Notes: a model not told the origin generated them from the letters alone. A DNA stretch of 64,000 bases from Pseudoneurospora amorphoporcata (GCA_033297205.1 MU859200.1:31962-95961), one strand, 5' to 3'. Shown: positions 24,450 through 36,019, counted from the first letter of the stretch. A program made the numbers and translations.

Positions 24450-25064
24450 ATGCCCGATTTTGACAAGCAGAGCTACTGGCATACACGTTTTGAGTCGGAG
24501 ACGGCCTTTGAATGGCTCATCCCGTCGTCAACGTTCATGCCCCTTCTTGAGGCTTTTCTTCAGAAGCTGCCTGGCTCTGATGCCAATATCCTTCATTTGG
24601 GTTTCGGCACGAGTGACTTGCAAGTCCAACTCCGGACGCGTGGCTTTACCAACATTACTAATGTTGACTATGAGCCTCTGGCGACAGAGAGAGGCCGGCA
24701 CCTCGAGAAGGCCGCGTTTGGCCATGTGAGAATGCGCTATATCACTGCCGATGCAACACGTCTCGATTCCGTTCCCGATATATCTTTCCAGAAATACCAC
24801 CTTGTCATCGACAAGAGCACAGCTGATGCCATTTCTTGCGCAGGCGACGATGCGGTTTTGGCCATGGCCCAAGGCATTCACCGGAGTCTGGCCGATGGTG
24901 GTGTCTGGATCTCCGTGAGCTACTCGGCCTTCCGGTATGACATTCCGCAGTTGCCGTTCGACGTCGAGGTCATCACCAAGCTTCCAATTGCCAAGGCGAG
25001 GGCGACTGATCCAGATATTTATCACTATTGCTACCTCCTGCGTCCGAAACCAAAGAAGGCGTAG
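24450..25064 (+). CDS. class I SAM-dependent methyltransferase-like protein
   Basis: A single exon of 204 residues. Motif I is ILHLGFGTSDL (about 46-56), where the canonical second acidic and third glycine positions are altered; the acidic post-I residue is Asp in NVDYEP. The stretch LVIDKSTADAIS matches the DKGTLDA block of the METTL13/EEF1AKMT4 family of lysine methyltransferases, so it is more like a protein methyltransferase than a typical O-methyltransferase of polyketides. It follows the PKS by 650 bp on the same strand. It may be a cluster tailoring enzyme or simply a neighbour; the altered SAM loop leaves activity uncertain. Confidence 0.82.
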   Translation: MPDFDKQSYWHTRFESETAFEWLIPSSTFMPLLEAFLQKLPGSDANILHLGFGTSDLQVQLRTRGFTNITNVDYEPLATERGRHLEKAAFGHVRMRYITADATRLDSVPDISFQKYHLVIDKSTADAISCAGDDAVLAMAQGIHRSLADGGVWISVSYSAFRYDIPQLPFDVEVITKLPIAKARATDPDIYHYCYLLRPKPKKA

Positions 25065-25769
25065 ATGGCATTGGCAGTAGAACTTGGCTATATGCAGTGC
25101 ACCACAGACCTGTTACAGGGTCGCACTCTCGGCCGGTCCGCTCCCTCTTCCCGGAACCGCTCACGAGGTTTGCGTCCGTGCATGCCCCTTTTCACCTCGA
25201 TTATAGACCCGAAAAAGGAAATCTCGGAGGGAAGTTGTCAAAATCCGATCTGCCAAGACTCCCGATCCGGGATGGAAGGGGTGCCAGAACCGGGGATTCG
25301 GCATGTCGGAGAGCGGACCGATCGCATCCTGGGATCTAGCGAGATTTAGCAGTACTACGCTGGGGTCAAGAAACAATGGCTTTGCATCAAGTCAAGCAAG
25401 AAAATCCGGGGAAGAAACGCCACCATGAGGGAGACATCGTATCCAGGTTTATGCGCACCAGCGACACGATGTCATCCCACCCACGCCCATGGACTAGACC
25501 TCCGCATCCCGTTCGAGAAGTTTCAGAAACCGGGATGACCTAGGAGCCAAGGCAATGGTCCAGGGAGACGGTACTGTCATCCGAGGTGTCAAAGGAAAAG
25601 GGGGCGAAACTATACCGGGGGCCTCAAATCTCAAGGGCGTCGAGGATGGTGGGATGGTAGACGAGTATAAGTGCTCCTGACTCCCGTCATCTTGTCGAGT
25701 TTTAATCCCGCCGTGACACCACCAGCACAATATACCCAACCCACCACACATCCTCAACAACAGCCCAAC
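25065..25769. promoter_or_regulatory. promoter region of the LPMO gene
   Basis: About 700 bp. A TATAA element at 25666-25670 lies 104 bp before the LPMO start. Two CCGGGG hexamers (25406-25411 and 25615-25620) match the SYGGRG consensus of the carbon-catabolite repressor CRE-1/CreA, as expected for a cellulose-degrading enzyme gene. The motif matching is by eye and the consensus is short. Confidence 0.5.
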
Positions 25770-26750
25770 ATGAAGACCGGAGCCATCCTCACGGCCCTCG
25801 TGGCCTCGGCCAGCGCCCACACCATCTTCCAGAAGGTGTCCGTCAACGGTGCCGATCAGGGCCAGCTCAAGGGCATCCGTGCTCCTCCCAACAACAACCC
25901 CATTCAGAACGTACAATCCTCGGACATGGCTTGTAATGTTGCTTCCATCAAGGACAGCAACGTCCTTACCGTTCCGGCCGGTGCCAAGGTTGGACACTGG
26001 TGGGGACACGAGTTCGGCGGTGCTTCCGGCCCCAACGACGCTGACAACCCGATTGCTGCTTCTCACAAGGGTAAGCTACCACTTTGTATCCTCCAACATG
26101 ATGCTCCCGACGGTCCACTAACATGTTTCCATCCAGGCCCCGTCATCGTCTACCTCGCCAAGGTCGACAATGCCGCCGCCACCGGCACCTCCGGGCTCAA
26201 GTGGTTCAAGGTCGCCGAAGCCGGTCTCAGCGGCGGCAAGTGGGCCGTGGACGACCTGATCGCCAACAACGGCTGGGCCTACTTCAACATGCCTACCTGC
26301 ATCGCTCCCGGCCAATACCTGATGCGCGCCGAGATCATCGCTTTGCACAACGCCGGCTCCTCCCAAGGCGCGCAGTTCTACATCGGCTGCGCCCAGATCA
26401 ACGTCACCGGCGGCGGCAGCACCTCGCCCTCCAGCACCGTCAGCTTCCCCGGTGCCTACTCGGCCTCCGACCCGGGTATCCTCATCAACATCTACGGAAG
26501 CGGCGGAAAGACCGACAACGGCGGCAAGGCCTACCAGATCCCCGGCCCGGCGCTGTTCACTTGCTCCGGTGGCTCTACCCCTCAGCCTACCACCTCCGCT
26601 AGCACCCCTCAGCCTACCAGTGGCACTGGCTCGGGTACTGGTGCTGCTCTTTATGGACAGTGCGGTGGTAAGGGCTGGACTGGTCCTACCACTTGCGCTT
26701 CGGGCACTTGCAAGGTGTCGAACGAGTATTATAGCCAGTGCCTCCCATAA
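25770..26750 (+). CDS. AA9 lytic polysaccharide monooxygenase with CBM1 (NcLPMO9C-like)
   Basis: Two exons (25770-26070, 26137-26750) give 304 residues. A 16-residue signal peptide ends in SASA, so the mature protein starts with His1 (HTIFQK), the first arm of the copper histidine brace; the second is mature His83 in ASHKGP and the axial Tyr lies in AQFYIGCAQ. A Thr/Ser/Pro/Gly linker follows, then a C-terminal CBM1 of about 36 residues (YGQCGGKGWTGPTTC ... YYSQCLP). From memory the catalytic domain is nearly the same as N. crassa NcLPMO9C, a C4-oxidising enzyme also active on xyloglucan. The 66-nt intron has no in-frame stop, so unspliced RNA would add 22 residues beside His83. Secreted; breaks cellulose chains by oxidation. 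Confidence 0.96.
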   Translation: MKTGAILTALVASASAHTIFQKVSVNGADQGQLKGIRAPPNNNPIQNVQSSDMACNVASIKDSNVLTVPAGAKVGHWWGHEFGGASGPNDADNPIAASHKGKLPLCILQHDAPDGPLTCFHPGPVIVYLAKVDNAAATGTSGLKWFKVAEAGLSGGKWAVDDLIANNGWAYFNMPTCIAPGQYLMRAEIIALHNAGSSQGAQFYIGCAQINVTGGGSTSPSSTVSFPGAYSASDPGILINIYGSGGKTDNGGKAYQIPGPALFTCSGGSTPQPTTSASTPQPTSGTGSGTGAALYGQCGGKGWTGPTTCASGTCKVSNEYYSQCLP

Positions 26751-29682
26751 ATAAGTGATGGTGCGTCTGAGGGGGGCTCTGCGGTTGAAGAGAGTGGGTG
26801 GTTGTGGTGAAGTGCCGGGGACGGTTACTTCAGCCTGAGTTGCCCATCGGGATGAAAACATCCATTCTGACTCGGGTAAATTAAAGTTGAGATTCTTCTG
26901 CATTTCTTTTGGGAGGATCATACCAGCGCTTGCACATACTTTTTACAAAACATATTTCTCCTGTACATATCTTGGCAAGTATGTAAATACCACCATTGAA
27001 CATATGGTATAGCGGCCTGTCTCTGTGAAGTGATCGTTCTGGTATTCTGTTTGTGTAACTGTCTGCTGGGATGAAGTGTTACCTCAGTCTTCCATGTTTC
27101 CGGGATCCTAACAAAACCTTAACTCAGATGTGCGTTATGCGCAGCATATTTCGTTAGTAGAGGTTAGTGATTGGCTCCTGCCTGGCAACACATTCAACCC
27201 ACCCTAAGTGATCGTAATAATGAACCGAGCACGTCTCGGCCTGTACATTATATCTCTGGGATTCCCTTTCTACTCATCCAATTGTCCTTATTATTCTTTT
27301 CAAGCTGGCTTCGTCGCAGTTTCTGAATATTCAAATTACAAAATGATCCTGCCCGATGTGTTTTCAAACTCTTCATGATCCCTCCCTATCGTAATCCGCT
27401 ACAGCCTTTCTCAGCCAAAGCGAGCTGTATTGGACTGTCCATGATCGGTTTGTTTTTGCGAAAATTTCGAGCAACAGGAATTGAAATGATCGAAAAATCC
27501 ACCATGTACCACGACGGAGAAGACTCCAGGCCTCCAAAAGCACTGACCTACTCAGAAATCCCATCCCAAAGGCCAAACACTCCATCTGCACCCAACCGCA
27601 AATTGTGACACCTTGGACATAAAACAATCCTTCCATCCCTGAAAATCTCAAAGTCTGAAAATCATGAACTCGTCGTCGAAAAAATCCAAAACTCATCACA
27701 TCCAACAGAAAGAACTTCAAGAAGGTGGTCAGATCTTCTCGGTAATCCCTCCCCTTATGTTTCACGCTAACGAATTGCTTGCAGGGTGCAGCTCTTGGGG
27801 CCGCCCGGGCCACGTTTTCTGTTTCCTTTTCTTCAGTTCGTTCTCACTTCCCTTTTTCTCAGCACCCTGTTTCTCAGCACCACGTTTTCTCAGCGCGCTG
27901 CACGACAACAGAACGACAGCACGGCTTTTTGGGGACCAGACCAGGGAGGGGGCATGGGGCACAGATGGCCGAGAATGTAACGCTGAAAGAAAGAGAGTCT
28001 GTGAGTCTGAAAATCTGGATCATCACATTTGACGATTTTGGATCACGCTTCAGCTCGCCTCCAATACGGCCACCCAACGTCTATCTAGTCCACTGGCCGT
28101 AACTGGGTCGCCTGGACTCTGACTGCTCACTCAGCTGGACGTCAAAGAGCGGTTGAGCGGCTCATTCGGTTCGGTTGGTAACCAACCAGTCGTATATCTA
28201 CCGAGAATGCAGTGCTTATGGATGGCTCAATAGATTTGGTGGATAATTGCTGGATGGATATTGGGTGAGAGATATTGCTGGTGACTGGATAAGTAGGTAG
28301 TGGATCTATGCACGTCTGTAAATTTGTCGTCAAACAACCTCGACAACGTTCGAGACACTTTTTGACTTGCACATGGCCGACGTCGAAAATTGAGGTCAGA
28401 AGATCGCCCGTCCTCGGCATTCTTGCATTTATTATTCTTCTGATTGTTCTCTGTCTGCAGTGAGTGAGTGAAACCGAGCCGTGTCCAATTCCCCGCAATC
28501 GCATGTGAGGTGGTGTCTGGGATTTGGGCCGGCCGGGGGAGGGGGTCCGGTTTCAGTGGACATCTCCCCCCGCACGACCCTTTGTGGATCCCCGCCGTCC
28601 TCTTTAGCGCACTTGGTGGAACTGACGAACCGCCCCTGGAACCCCCACCACAACCACACCACACCACGCAGCGATTCTCTTTCCCATTGCACTTTCCATT
28701 CCACGGCAGCGGACTTGACGGGCAGGACGGTAGAGACGGACACAGAAGTGGTGAAAATGACGAGGGAGTCCAGTCTCACGACTTGAAAGCCACGATGATT
28801 CACCACAGAACGCACCCACACGGCCTCGGCTTACACCCACCGAGGGCCGGACAGAAAGCGAACTCGATTGACACCGGTGGGCCGAATTGCCCGATTGACC
28901 GGCCGGCCAATGGCAGGTTGAGGGGGAGACGTTGCCCTTAACCACAAGCGGAAAGTGGACGGAGGGACTTGTCGCGATCTTCTATCTTGTTGTGGGCTTT
29001 GATGGGGGTTGTGACGGGCGCAAACCAGTCTCTTTTCAGAGAAAACACCGCAAGAAATGGGTGGTTTCGAACCGCAAAAACTTCGACATGTTTTTTGCCT
29101 CCGCTGATGAAGATGAGAGAAAAAAGAATGATTCTGACGATGGAGGAAATCGGGCTGCACGTGCGACTATTCGCCGTCGGTTGTGTAGCCCTGACTGACC
29201 ATCCACCTTTCTTCATCCAGGTCTTCCAGCAACGCCAAGACGGCCAAGACGCCATCGACGCCGGTGGTGGTTAGTGGTCCACAGGGAAGAATTAGGTCGC
29301 CGGCAATCATCACGCAAATCCATTTCATCCACGGTTCGCCATGCCACCTTCCCGTTGGCCTTTGAGGGCATGCGGAACAAGGGTCCCGTTCGGCTGTCCT
29401 ACCCAATGGCACTTCATGATCGATATACGGACCATGTGTACGATACAATGGTACATGTAAGCAATAATCATGGGCATCAGTCAGATACCTACGTAGACTC
29501 AGACTAATACATACTCCAGTCCTCCCCCCCCCCCCAAAACCAGCCGGTCGAGACTTTGTGTCCGTCTATTCCTTTCTGTTTTGTCCGGTTTCTTCATCTG
29601 CTTGTTGAACTTGTCTCCATAATCCCCGGTGCAACCGTATTTCGGTGTAGACAAGACCACCAGAGAGCAGTCAGTATCCCAC
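26751..29682. other. long intergenic region, no gene recognised
   Basis: About 2.9 kb between the LPMO and the RhoGAP-like gene. Open frames up to 157 codons overlap each other on both strands without any family motif. The part after 28.4 kb is more GC-rich and probably contains the promoter and leader of the RhoGAP-like gene. A pure C run of about 13 is at 29524-29536. Confidence 0.45.
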
Positions 29683-32031
29683 ATGGCAATGGCGCTTCAC
29701 CAAAACGCCGCCGACCATATGGCCGGTAGGCTCGGGTCGGGCAACATGGAGCAGTACATGTAAGTAGCCGTGTCCCTAAAAGAGTCTCAAGAAACATCAG
29801 ACGAACAGTTGGCGAGACTTCGGGGTATTCGTCCAAAGTGACACCATGGCTAACCATGTCTTGTTCTCTCTACAGAGCCATCAACGCCGGATGCTCCGCA
29901 CTTATCGCCGCTATCGCAAAGACTGTCACCGCCATCCACGGCCTCATGCGCCAAGTCCGTGAATCCCGCGCCGACCTCGATCCCATATCCAGCGAACTCC
30001 ATTCCCTCAACGGTGTTCTCGAGTTTCTCAAGGACGACGTCCCATTTCTTCCGGAACAACTAGCGCAAAGGACTCCCGAAGTACTTAGCAATTGTCTCAC
30101 CATCACCAACGAACTGCAAGGATGCATCTCCATTTTGGACCGCGTTGGTCTCTCCAGGCAGGACAAGAAGTCGCGATGGATGGCGAGTAGGGGACATATT
30201 GCCAAGTTACGGTGGACGTTGGAGGTGTACAAGGCCAGCTTGGGACTGGCGGTAGACCTGGTTGCGTTGTAAGCGCACTTCCTATAAAACTTCGAATGCG
30301 ATGTTGAGCAGGGTCACTAACATGTGCAAAACAAGAACTTCTAGCAAACAACAAAGCGAAGAAAGGCCGGTTAGGGGAACTTTCATGGAGGATGCATCCG
30401 TGGCGTCGGACGGCAAGGACGAGTTGGCCGACATATTAGCCCAAATCAGCCGTGTTGCTGCTCGACTCGACGACGAATCCCGCCACAACAGTGCTGTCGC
30501 CAAACTTCAACATTACCTTGACGCTCTTTACGGGAATGCCCTCGCCGCTGTCGACCGCGAGATGGACCACTTCGAGGGCCAACGAAATAGTGCCCACTCC
30601 TCGACCGATCATGCCCCTGATAGCGCTATCGACATGGGCGATGACGACCAGACCTTTGTCCACGCCAAAACATCGGATATCCCGATACCGCAAACCCATG
30701 TCAACATGACACAGGACGAGTTCGACGAGATGTTGGATGAGCTAAAGGAGATGCCGGTCCGACCTCCAACACCACCGCAAAGGTCAGCAAGACGATCTTC
30801 TTCGACCGCTTCGGCCGCTTCGGCCGCTTCGGCCGCTTCGGCCACCCGCAGCGAATACCGTCCCAACACATCCGACTCCTATACCAGCACCCCTTATGGT
30901 GCTGGAACATCATTCCTAGATCTCGAAACCCGAAGCCAAAGTCCGCATCTTCGAACACAGAGTGACTCGGCTGCCATCTCACCTCGACCAGTCCCTACCA
31001 ACCACTTCCCACATATGAGCGGGGGTCTCATCCAAGTCCGTACGTACGGCCAAAATCGCGATTCCCTCTGGGAGAATCCTCGCCCAGCAGTCCCCGTCCC
31101 TCGACCCACAACCTCCAGCTCGAACATCACAAACTCCCCGAAACCCAACGTCCTACGAAGAAGCAGCTCCCGCCTCTCCTCCGCCCTAAAAGCCCTCAGC
31201 TTCGGCCGCCAACGGTCCCACTCAACAACCAGCACCACCAGCTCCAACAAATCCTCTACCTTCTCAATGGCCATGCCTCCCACACCTCCCACTCCCGTCG
31301 CCCATGAAGCCTCAGCCTCAGCCTCCACCATTCCTCCTCCTTCCGCCGGCGGTGCCATCTTCGGCGTCTCCCTCGCCGACTCCATGTCCGTAGCCAAAGG
31401 TCTCGCCGCCGCCCGCCACGACAGCGGTGGCTCCTCCACGCGCGACTACCCGCTCTGCATCCTGCGATGCGTCTACTTCATCCAAGACCACGGGCTTCGC
31501 GCGCCCCACATCTTCGCTCAAGAGGGTGACCTCTGCCGCCTCCAGCGTCTCAAAACAATCTTCTCCTCTCCGGAAACCGGCTACGGTAAGTTCCTAGATT
31601 GGAACCAATTCACAGTTTACGAAGCCGCCGACCTTATCCTGCTTTTCCTCTCCGAGCTTCCTGCCCCATTAATTCCGGAATCGGTAGCCAAGAGGTGGGT
31701 CTCCATGTCCCGCCAAGCGACCATGTCCGGGTCTTCGGCGGTCCGGTTGGATAAGGGTATTGATTTCTGGGAGGAGGCGCTGCAGGGGATCAAGGGACCA
31801 AACAGAAGCTTGTTTAAGTTGCTGCTGAACTTGTGGGGCGACGTGGCGGATAGCGTGGACTGGAATGAGATGACGGCTGAGAGACTGGCTGAAAGAATGG
31901 TGCGGCCGCTGATGCACCTCCCGCAGACCAGGTATGGGACGGATTACATGCTGGGATTGGCGTTTGTGGTGAGGAAGAGGAGCGAGTATAATGCGGGGTT
32001 GAAGGGGGAGAGGAGTCGGGCTGCTTTTTGA
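29683..32031 (+). CDS. RhoGAP-domain protein lacking the arginine finger
   Basis: Exons 29683-29759, 29876-30268 and 30345-32031 give 718 residues; the last acceptor could instead be nine bases earlier, adding three residues. Residues 25-155 form a helical region (AINAGCSALIAAI ... LRWTLEVYK) like the N-terminal domain found in many fungal signalling proteins. The middle is Ser/Pro-rich and low-complexity, including an in-frame 9-bp repeat (ASA repeats). The C-terminus (about 490-715) reads as a Rho GTPase-activating domain, with LLFLSELPAPLIP and LFKLLLNLWGDVA as family landmarks. Where active GAPs have the catalytic Arg in a GIFRxSG loop, this has HIFAQEG (near 546). It therefore may bind a Rho-type GTPase without stimulating it. 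Cytoplasmic or cortical; partner unknown. Confidence 0.85.
30808..30843 (+). repeat. 9-bp coding tandem repeat (GCTTCGGCC)x4
   Basis: Four perfect copies of GCTTCGGCC, in frame within the RhoGAP-like gene, encode Ala-Ser-Ala units. Length change by whole units would keep the reading frame. Confidence 0.95.
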
Positions 32032-33601
32032 GGGTGGATGGCTGGATGTGTCCGGGTGGAAAAGAACTGGGTAGGACCGGATGGAAGTTGGAAGGTGAGG
32101 ATGCCTTTCGGACTTTTGTGTTGCCATGTTTTCCTCTTGATTTTTATCTTGGACTTGTTTTCGTCTTGTCGCTCGTTTGTTGCGCTGAACTTGAAATGAT
32201 ACCCCGGGGAGAATGTACCGCGTATGAAATATTACAGAGTGTCGCTGAAAATACCACACATATGGATCGCAATGGCGATGTGCACAAATGACTGTTTTAC
32301 ATGACAAGATTCGTGTACTTTCACCCTTCGGCCTGCAATCCCTTTGGACACCTGTCTGACCACCACCAAAGCGAGCCTGGAGTTCATCTTTTCCTAGATT
32401 TTCAAATTTTGATTCCTTGTTATCGCCAGTGGCCTTCCTCGGCTATTGACTCTATTACTCCACCTAGGTACATCATCATTCACATTTCGCGTAATTGCTC
32501 TCGAATATGGGGATTCCTGAAGCTGTCCCGTAGTGACCGCTGGTGGATAGCTCAAGACGACGGGAACCCCCTCTTCCACGACTCGTCACGGCTTGAATCA
32601 CCTGCCTTCCTCTTGGCGCAGGCAAGGGCCCCTGCATTGGCATTTTCTTGTGACTGTGTAGATAAAGCATGCAGTGGTTGAAGCGTGTGGCACCGGCTGT
32701 CAATATTCTCGAAGTCGTGAGGAGGACTTGATGGCGTCCCGCCAGAGTTTGATGTGCACTTGCAGCGCATTATGTACGGAAAATGGGTTTCTGCAACTGC
32801 CTAGGTAATTGTTTATTCAGGTTTTATTCTGTACAGATTTGAGAACCCTGGAGGCCACTCTTGGCCCTGCCCCGGACGCACCTGCCTTCTTGCCCTCCGG
32901 ACCTCCGAATGTTCCACCAACCGGTTGCGCCTGCCTTGTTTTTCTGCCCGCAGAACGTTGTGGATTTAAATGAGCGGACTGTCAAATTCAAGTTCTTCTC
33001 ATGTACAATGATTTTTCCTCCGTCTTACATTGTCCGAGCTTCCTGTGCCGTCTTATCTTTCCCAGATGCCATCACCAAGTCACCCAAACACCGTTGAACG
33101 TCGACGCAATGCGTAACTGGCCACCTACCCACTTTCAACCCTCGTCCTTGGCAAAATTTGCCCATCTCGAGCAAGCTACAGACATGTTACTGCCTGTGAT
33201 GGCTTGCTTTTCTGGCGACATCTCGCAGGTTGCGAGAATGATGTCCAAGTTGTTACCTGGATGAGTCGTCAGCGCAGCGGAGCGGACATCTTGCGAACTA
33301 TTTCTGCCCGCATGCCCGGCCTCATTGATTCCTACATTATGTAGGTTTATTACCACGGGCATGGTCTTCGCTATCAGGCAGTTGCCGTAAATCACCAGGT
33401 TTTATTTGGGTGCTTTTGGCAGACCCAAAAGGCTTCAGCCTCTCCCGTTCTTCTAGTTATTTCTCAACTCTTGATTCTTCGAAAATTCCAAAAACACTTA
33501 GCTTGCCGTACAAAAAGTTTTTGCTCCCTTCAGCCCGCTATTTTCAACGCTGGTTGCAAGAAAACTATCACTTCGAACAAGCTCTCTTACACATCAACAT
33601 C
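32032..33601. other. intergenic region between RhoGAP-like and RBR genes
   Basis: About 1.6 kb with the 3' UTR of one gene and the promoter of the next. No gene is recognised. An in-frame upstream extension of the RBR frame (from 33410) exists but begins in a poor context and looks like leader sequence. Confidence 0.45.
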
Positions 33602-36019
33602 ATGAACGGAGAAGACGAATCGAACAAACCCGAACAAGCTCCTCAGGAAAGCTTCCTACCAGAAGTTGCCAAGATCAACTCCAAGTGCAACATGGATGTA
33701 AGCGTTGCAAGAAACTCCTCCCCTTATCTGTCTTGGTGTTATGGTTCTCGGCTCGGCGAGCATGGCTAACAAATTCTGTCCATGACATAGGATCCAACCG
33801 CCATGGAAACTCGCCAGATCTCGGGGGTTAGGGTCTTGTTTGGCCCTGGCATGGAGGTCCTCGAAGTTATCGAAACAACGATGACCAAATTTCCTTCCTA
33901 TGATACGGAATGCAAAAGGGTCAACCTCTATTGGGACAGGCAGTGGTCCAACCACACCATTAGAAGCGGGGATGCGTCAAGTCTTTTGACGATCCATAGT
34001 CTGTTTCTCTGTGGAGGAATCCAAGTCCGTGGCAAGCCGGTCACCACCCATTACTTTCCTCTCGGTCCCGGCTCCGAAACACTAGAGCTCTTGGAACTCC
34101 CTTCAAGTGTAACGGAGGAAGAAATCCAACGCCAGATTCCTCAGAAGCTTCTGCTTGGTGCAAAATGGTCTACAACGACCCCAAAGTGCAAGGACAGTGT
34201 TGTGAGTTCTTTACTCACGGCATTCAAGCAGTTTGGCCGTGTCAAAGATCACGATGTTGAGACCTTGCCAACTATGATGCGGTTAACGGCCTTGTTTCAA
34301 AACGAGGAGGACGCCAGGAGAGCCGTCGAGGTTCTCAATCAGTCACCACTGCCAGTCAATCCGCAGCAGAAGCTGACAGCCAGACTGGGGTACGAAATGG
34401 GGATCAATGGTCCGGAAGAATGGGTCCAGAAAATTCCTGGACATCTTTTGAGCAGTGCCTCCGTTTTGAGAAGCATCCACCACATAAATTATTCCTTGTC
34501 ACTCGACGGCAAACTACGATTCAGCCTGAGCGGAGAAAACCGTGAAGTACTCGTCGAGATAATGGGGTGGATACGCAAGCTCCCTGTCTCCGATCAAATC
34601 CACGAGAGAAGGCCCAGGTCCCAGGGCTCTACGACAACAGAAAGGTGCTGTGCTATATGTTATGATACGACAGAGTCACCCGTTATCACCAAGTGTAAGC
34701 ATGTCTACTGTAGTGAATGCTTCTACAACATGTGCTCCAGCACCTTTTCAATTGGAAGCTCAAAAGACCGGGCCGTCTGTCAGGCGCCTAAACGATCGAA
34801 TACCTCGACAGCACTTGACAACTCCATCTGTGGCTGCACCCTCAGTCTCGATGAACTCCGAGAATTGCTAAAACCAAGTACCTACGAACGCCTCTTCATT
34901 GCCTCCTTCAAGTCCTACGTCCACCGCCATCCAGGCAAAATGAAAAACTGTCCAACTACCAACTGCGACTACATCTACTTCGTCACGGAGCAACACAACC
35001 AACCCAACCAGCACAACGACAATCCCGCCACAGCACCGCACATTACCTGCCCCCATTGCCTTGCCAGCATTTGCATACGATGCCAGGAAGGCCACGCAGC
35101 CAGAGGCATGACATGCCTCGAGTTTCAAGATCACCTAGCACAGGGCGCACACTCGATGGCCCGCATCAAGGAAGAACAGGGCATCAAGAACTGCCCAACT
35201 TGTTCGACGTTCCTTGTTAAAGATGAAGGGTGTAACCACATCACTTGTACTGTGTGCGATACCCACATGTGCTGGAAGTGCTTGGAGGTGTTCACAGGTG
35301 ACAATGCCGTGAATCACGTGTATAGGCATTTGAATGCGGTACATGGCCGGATCGATGATTATCCTCCCGATGAGGATTATTATCGATATGATGATGAGGA
35401 AGAGAATGAGGATGATGACGACGATGATGATGATAATGACAGATGGGAGCGCCTTACATATCTACAGCGCGTGCGCGCGCTGGCATTCGAAGTCGAGCTT
35501 TTACAACAAGAAGTTGCAGAACTGCGTGAGCGTATGGAGAGAAACGAGGAAAAAATAAACAGGATCATGGGGAATAATGCTGGCGCGGAATGGGTCGACG
35601 AAGGCCAAGGCGAAGAAGCGGATATCGGACAACAAAAGTATGACGGAGATGACGGTATTCGGGTTACTCCAGAAGCGCGACGACAAGTCATATGGTTAGA
35701 GAGGGTGGCTTTGCATGAAAATTGGCAAATGAATGAGCCAGCACAACCTCATGAGCGGAGGGACGGGGAAGGGATTGATGACATTGCACTCTTTTTGAAC
35801 TTTGAGCTTGCATTTGAATATTCTGCGTTTTTTCTAGGCATCTTTATGGCGTTCATTTTAGGCGTCTTTATGGCTGTCATTTATGATCATGTTCGACCTG
35901 CTGTTAGGCGGATTGTTGCCTGGTTTCGCAACATTTTATGGGTCTTGGTCATCCTTCTACTGTGTATTTTCGTCGTGATTTGCCGGTTGAAGAAATATGA
36001 CGGCCAAAGGAGAGGATAG
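33602..36019 (+). CDS. RBR-type E3 ubiquitin ligase with C-terminal membrane anchor
   Basis: Exons 33602-33697 and 33791-36019 give 774 residues. Residues 170-250 contain an RRM-like segment (LLTAFKQFGRVKDHD ... VEVLNQSPLP), as in the DEAH12-type RBR proteins. RING1 begins with CCAICYDTTESP (about 317), the IBR has CPTTNCDY and CPHCLASICIRCQ (about 410-465), and the Rcat domain has CPTCSTFLVKDEGCNHITC with the predicted catalytic Cys513. An acidic run (DDEEENEDDDDDDDD, about 555) and a coiled coil (LLQQEVAELRERMERNEEK) follow. Two strongly hydrophobic segments at about 699-765 suggest membrane anchoring. Function: takes ubiquitin from an E2 onto its own Cys before passing it to a substrate. 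Start chosen from the ATG after CACATCATC, without the upstream extension. Confidence 0.9.

Noticed and set aside
28468..28945. Overlapping frames of 100-157 codons before the RhoGAP-like gene
   Set aside because: Several frames on both strands in GC-rich DNA with no motif; likely promoter or leader.
33410..33601. In-frame upstream extension of the RBR ligase
   Set aside because: Adds 64 residues without similarity to anything known and lies in CT-rich leader DNA; the ATG at 33602 has the better context.
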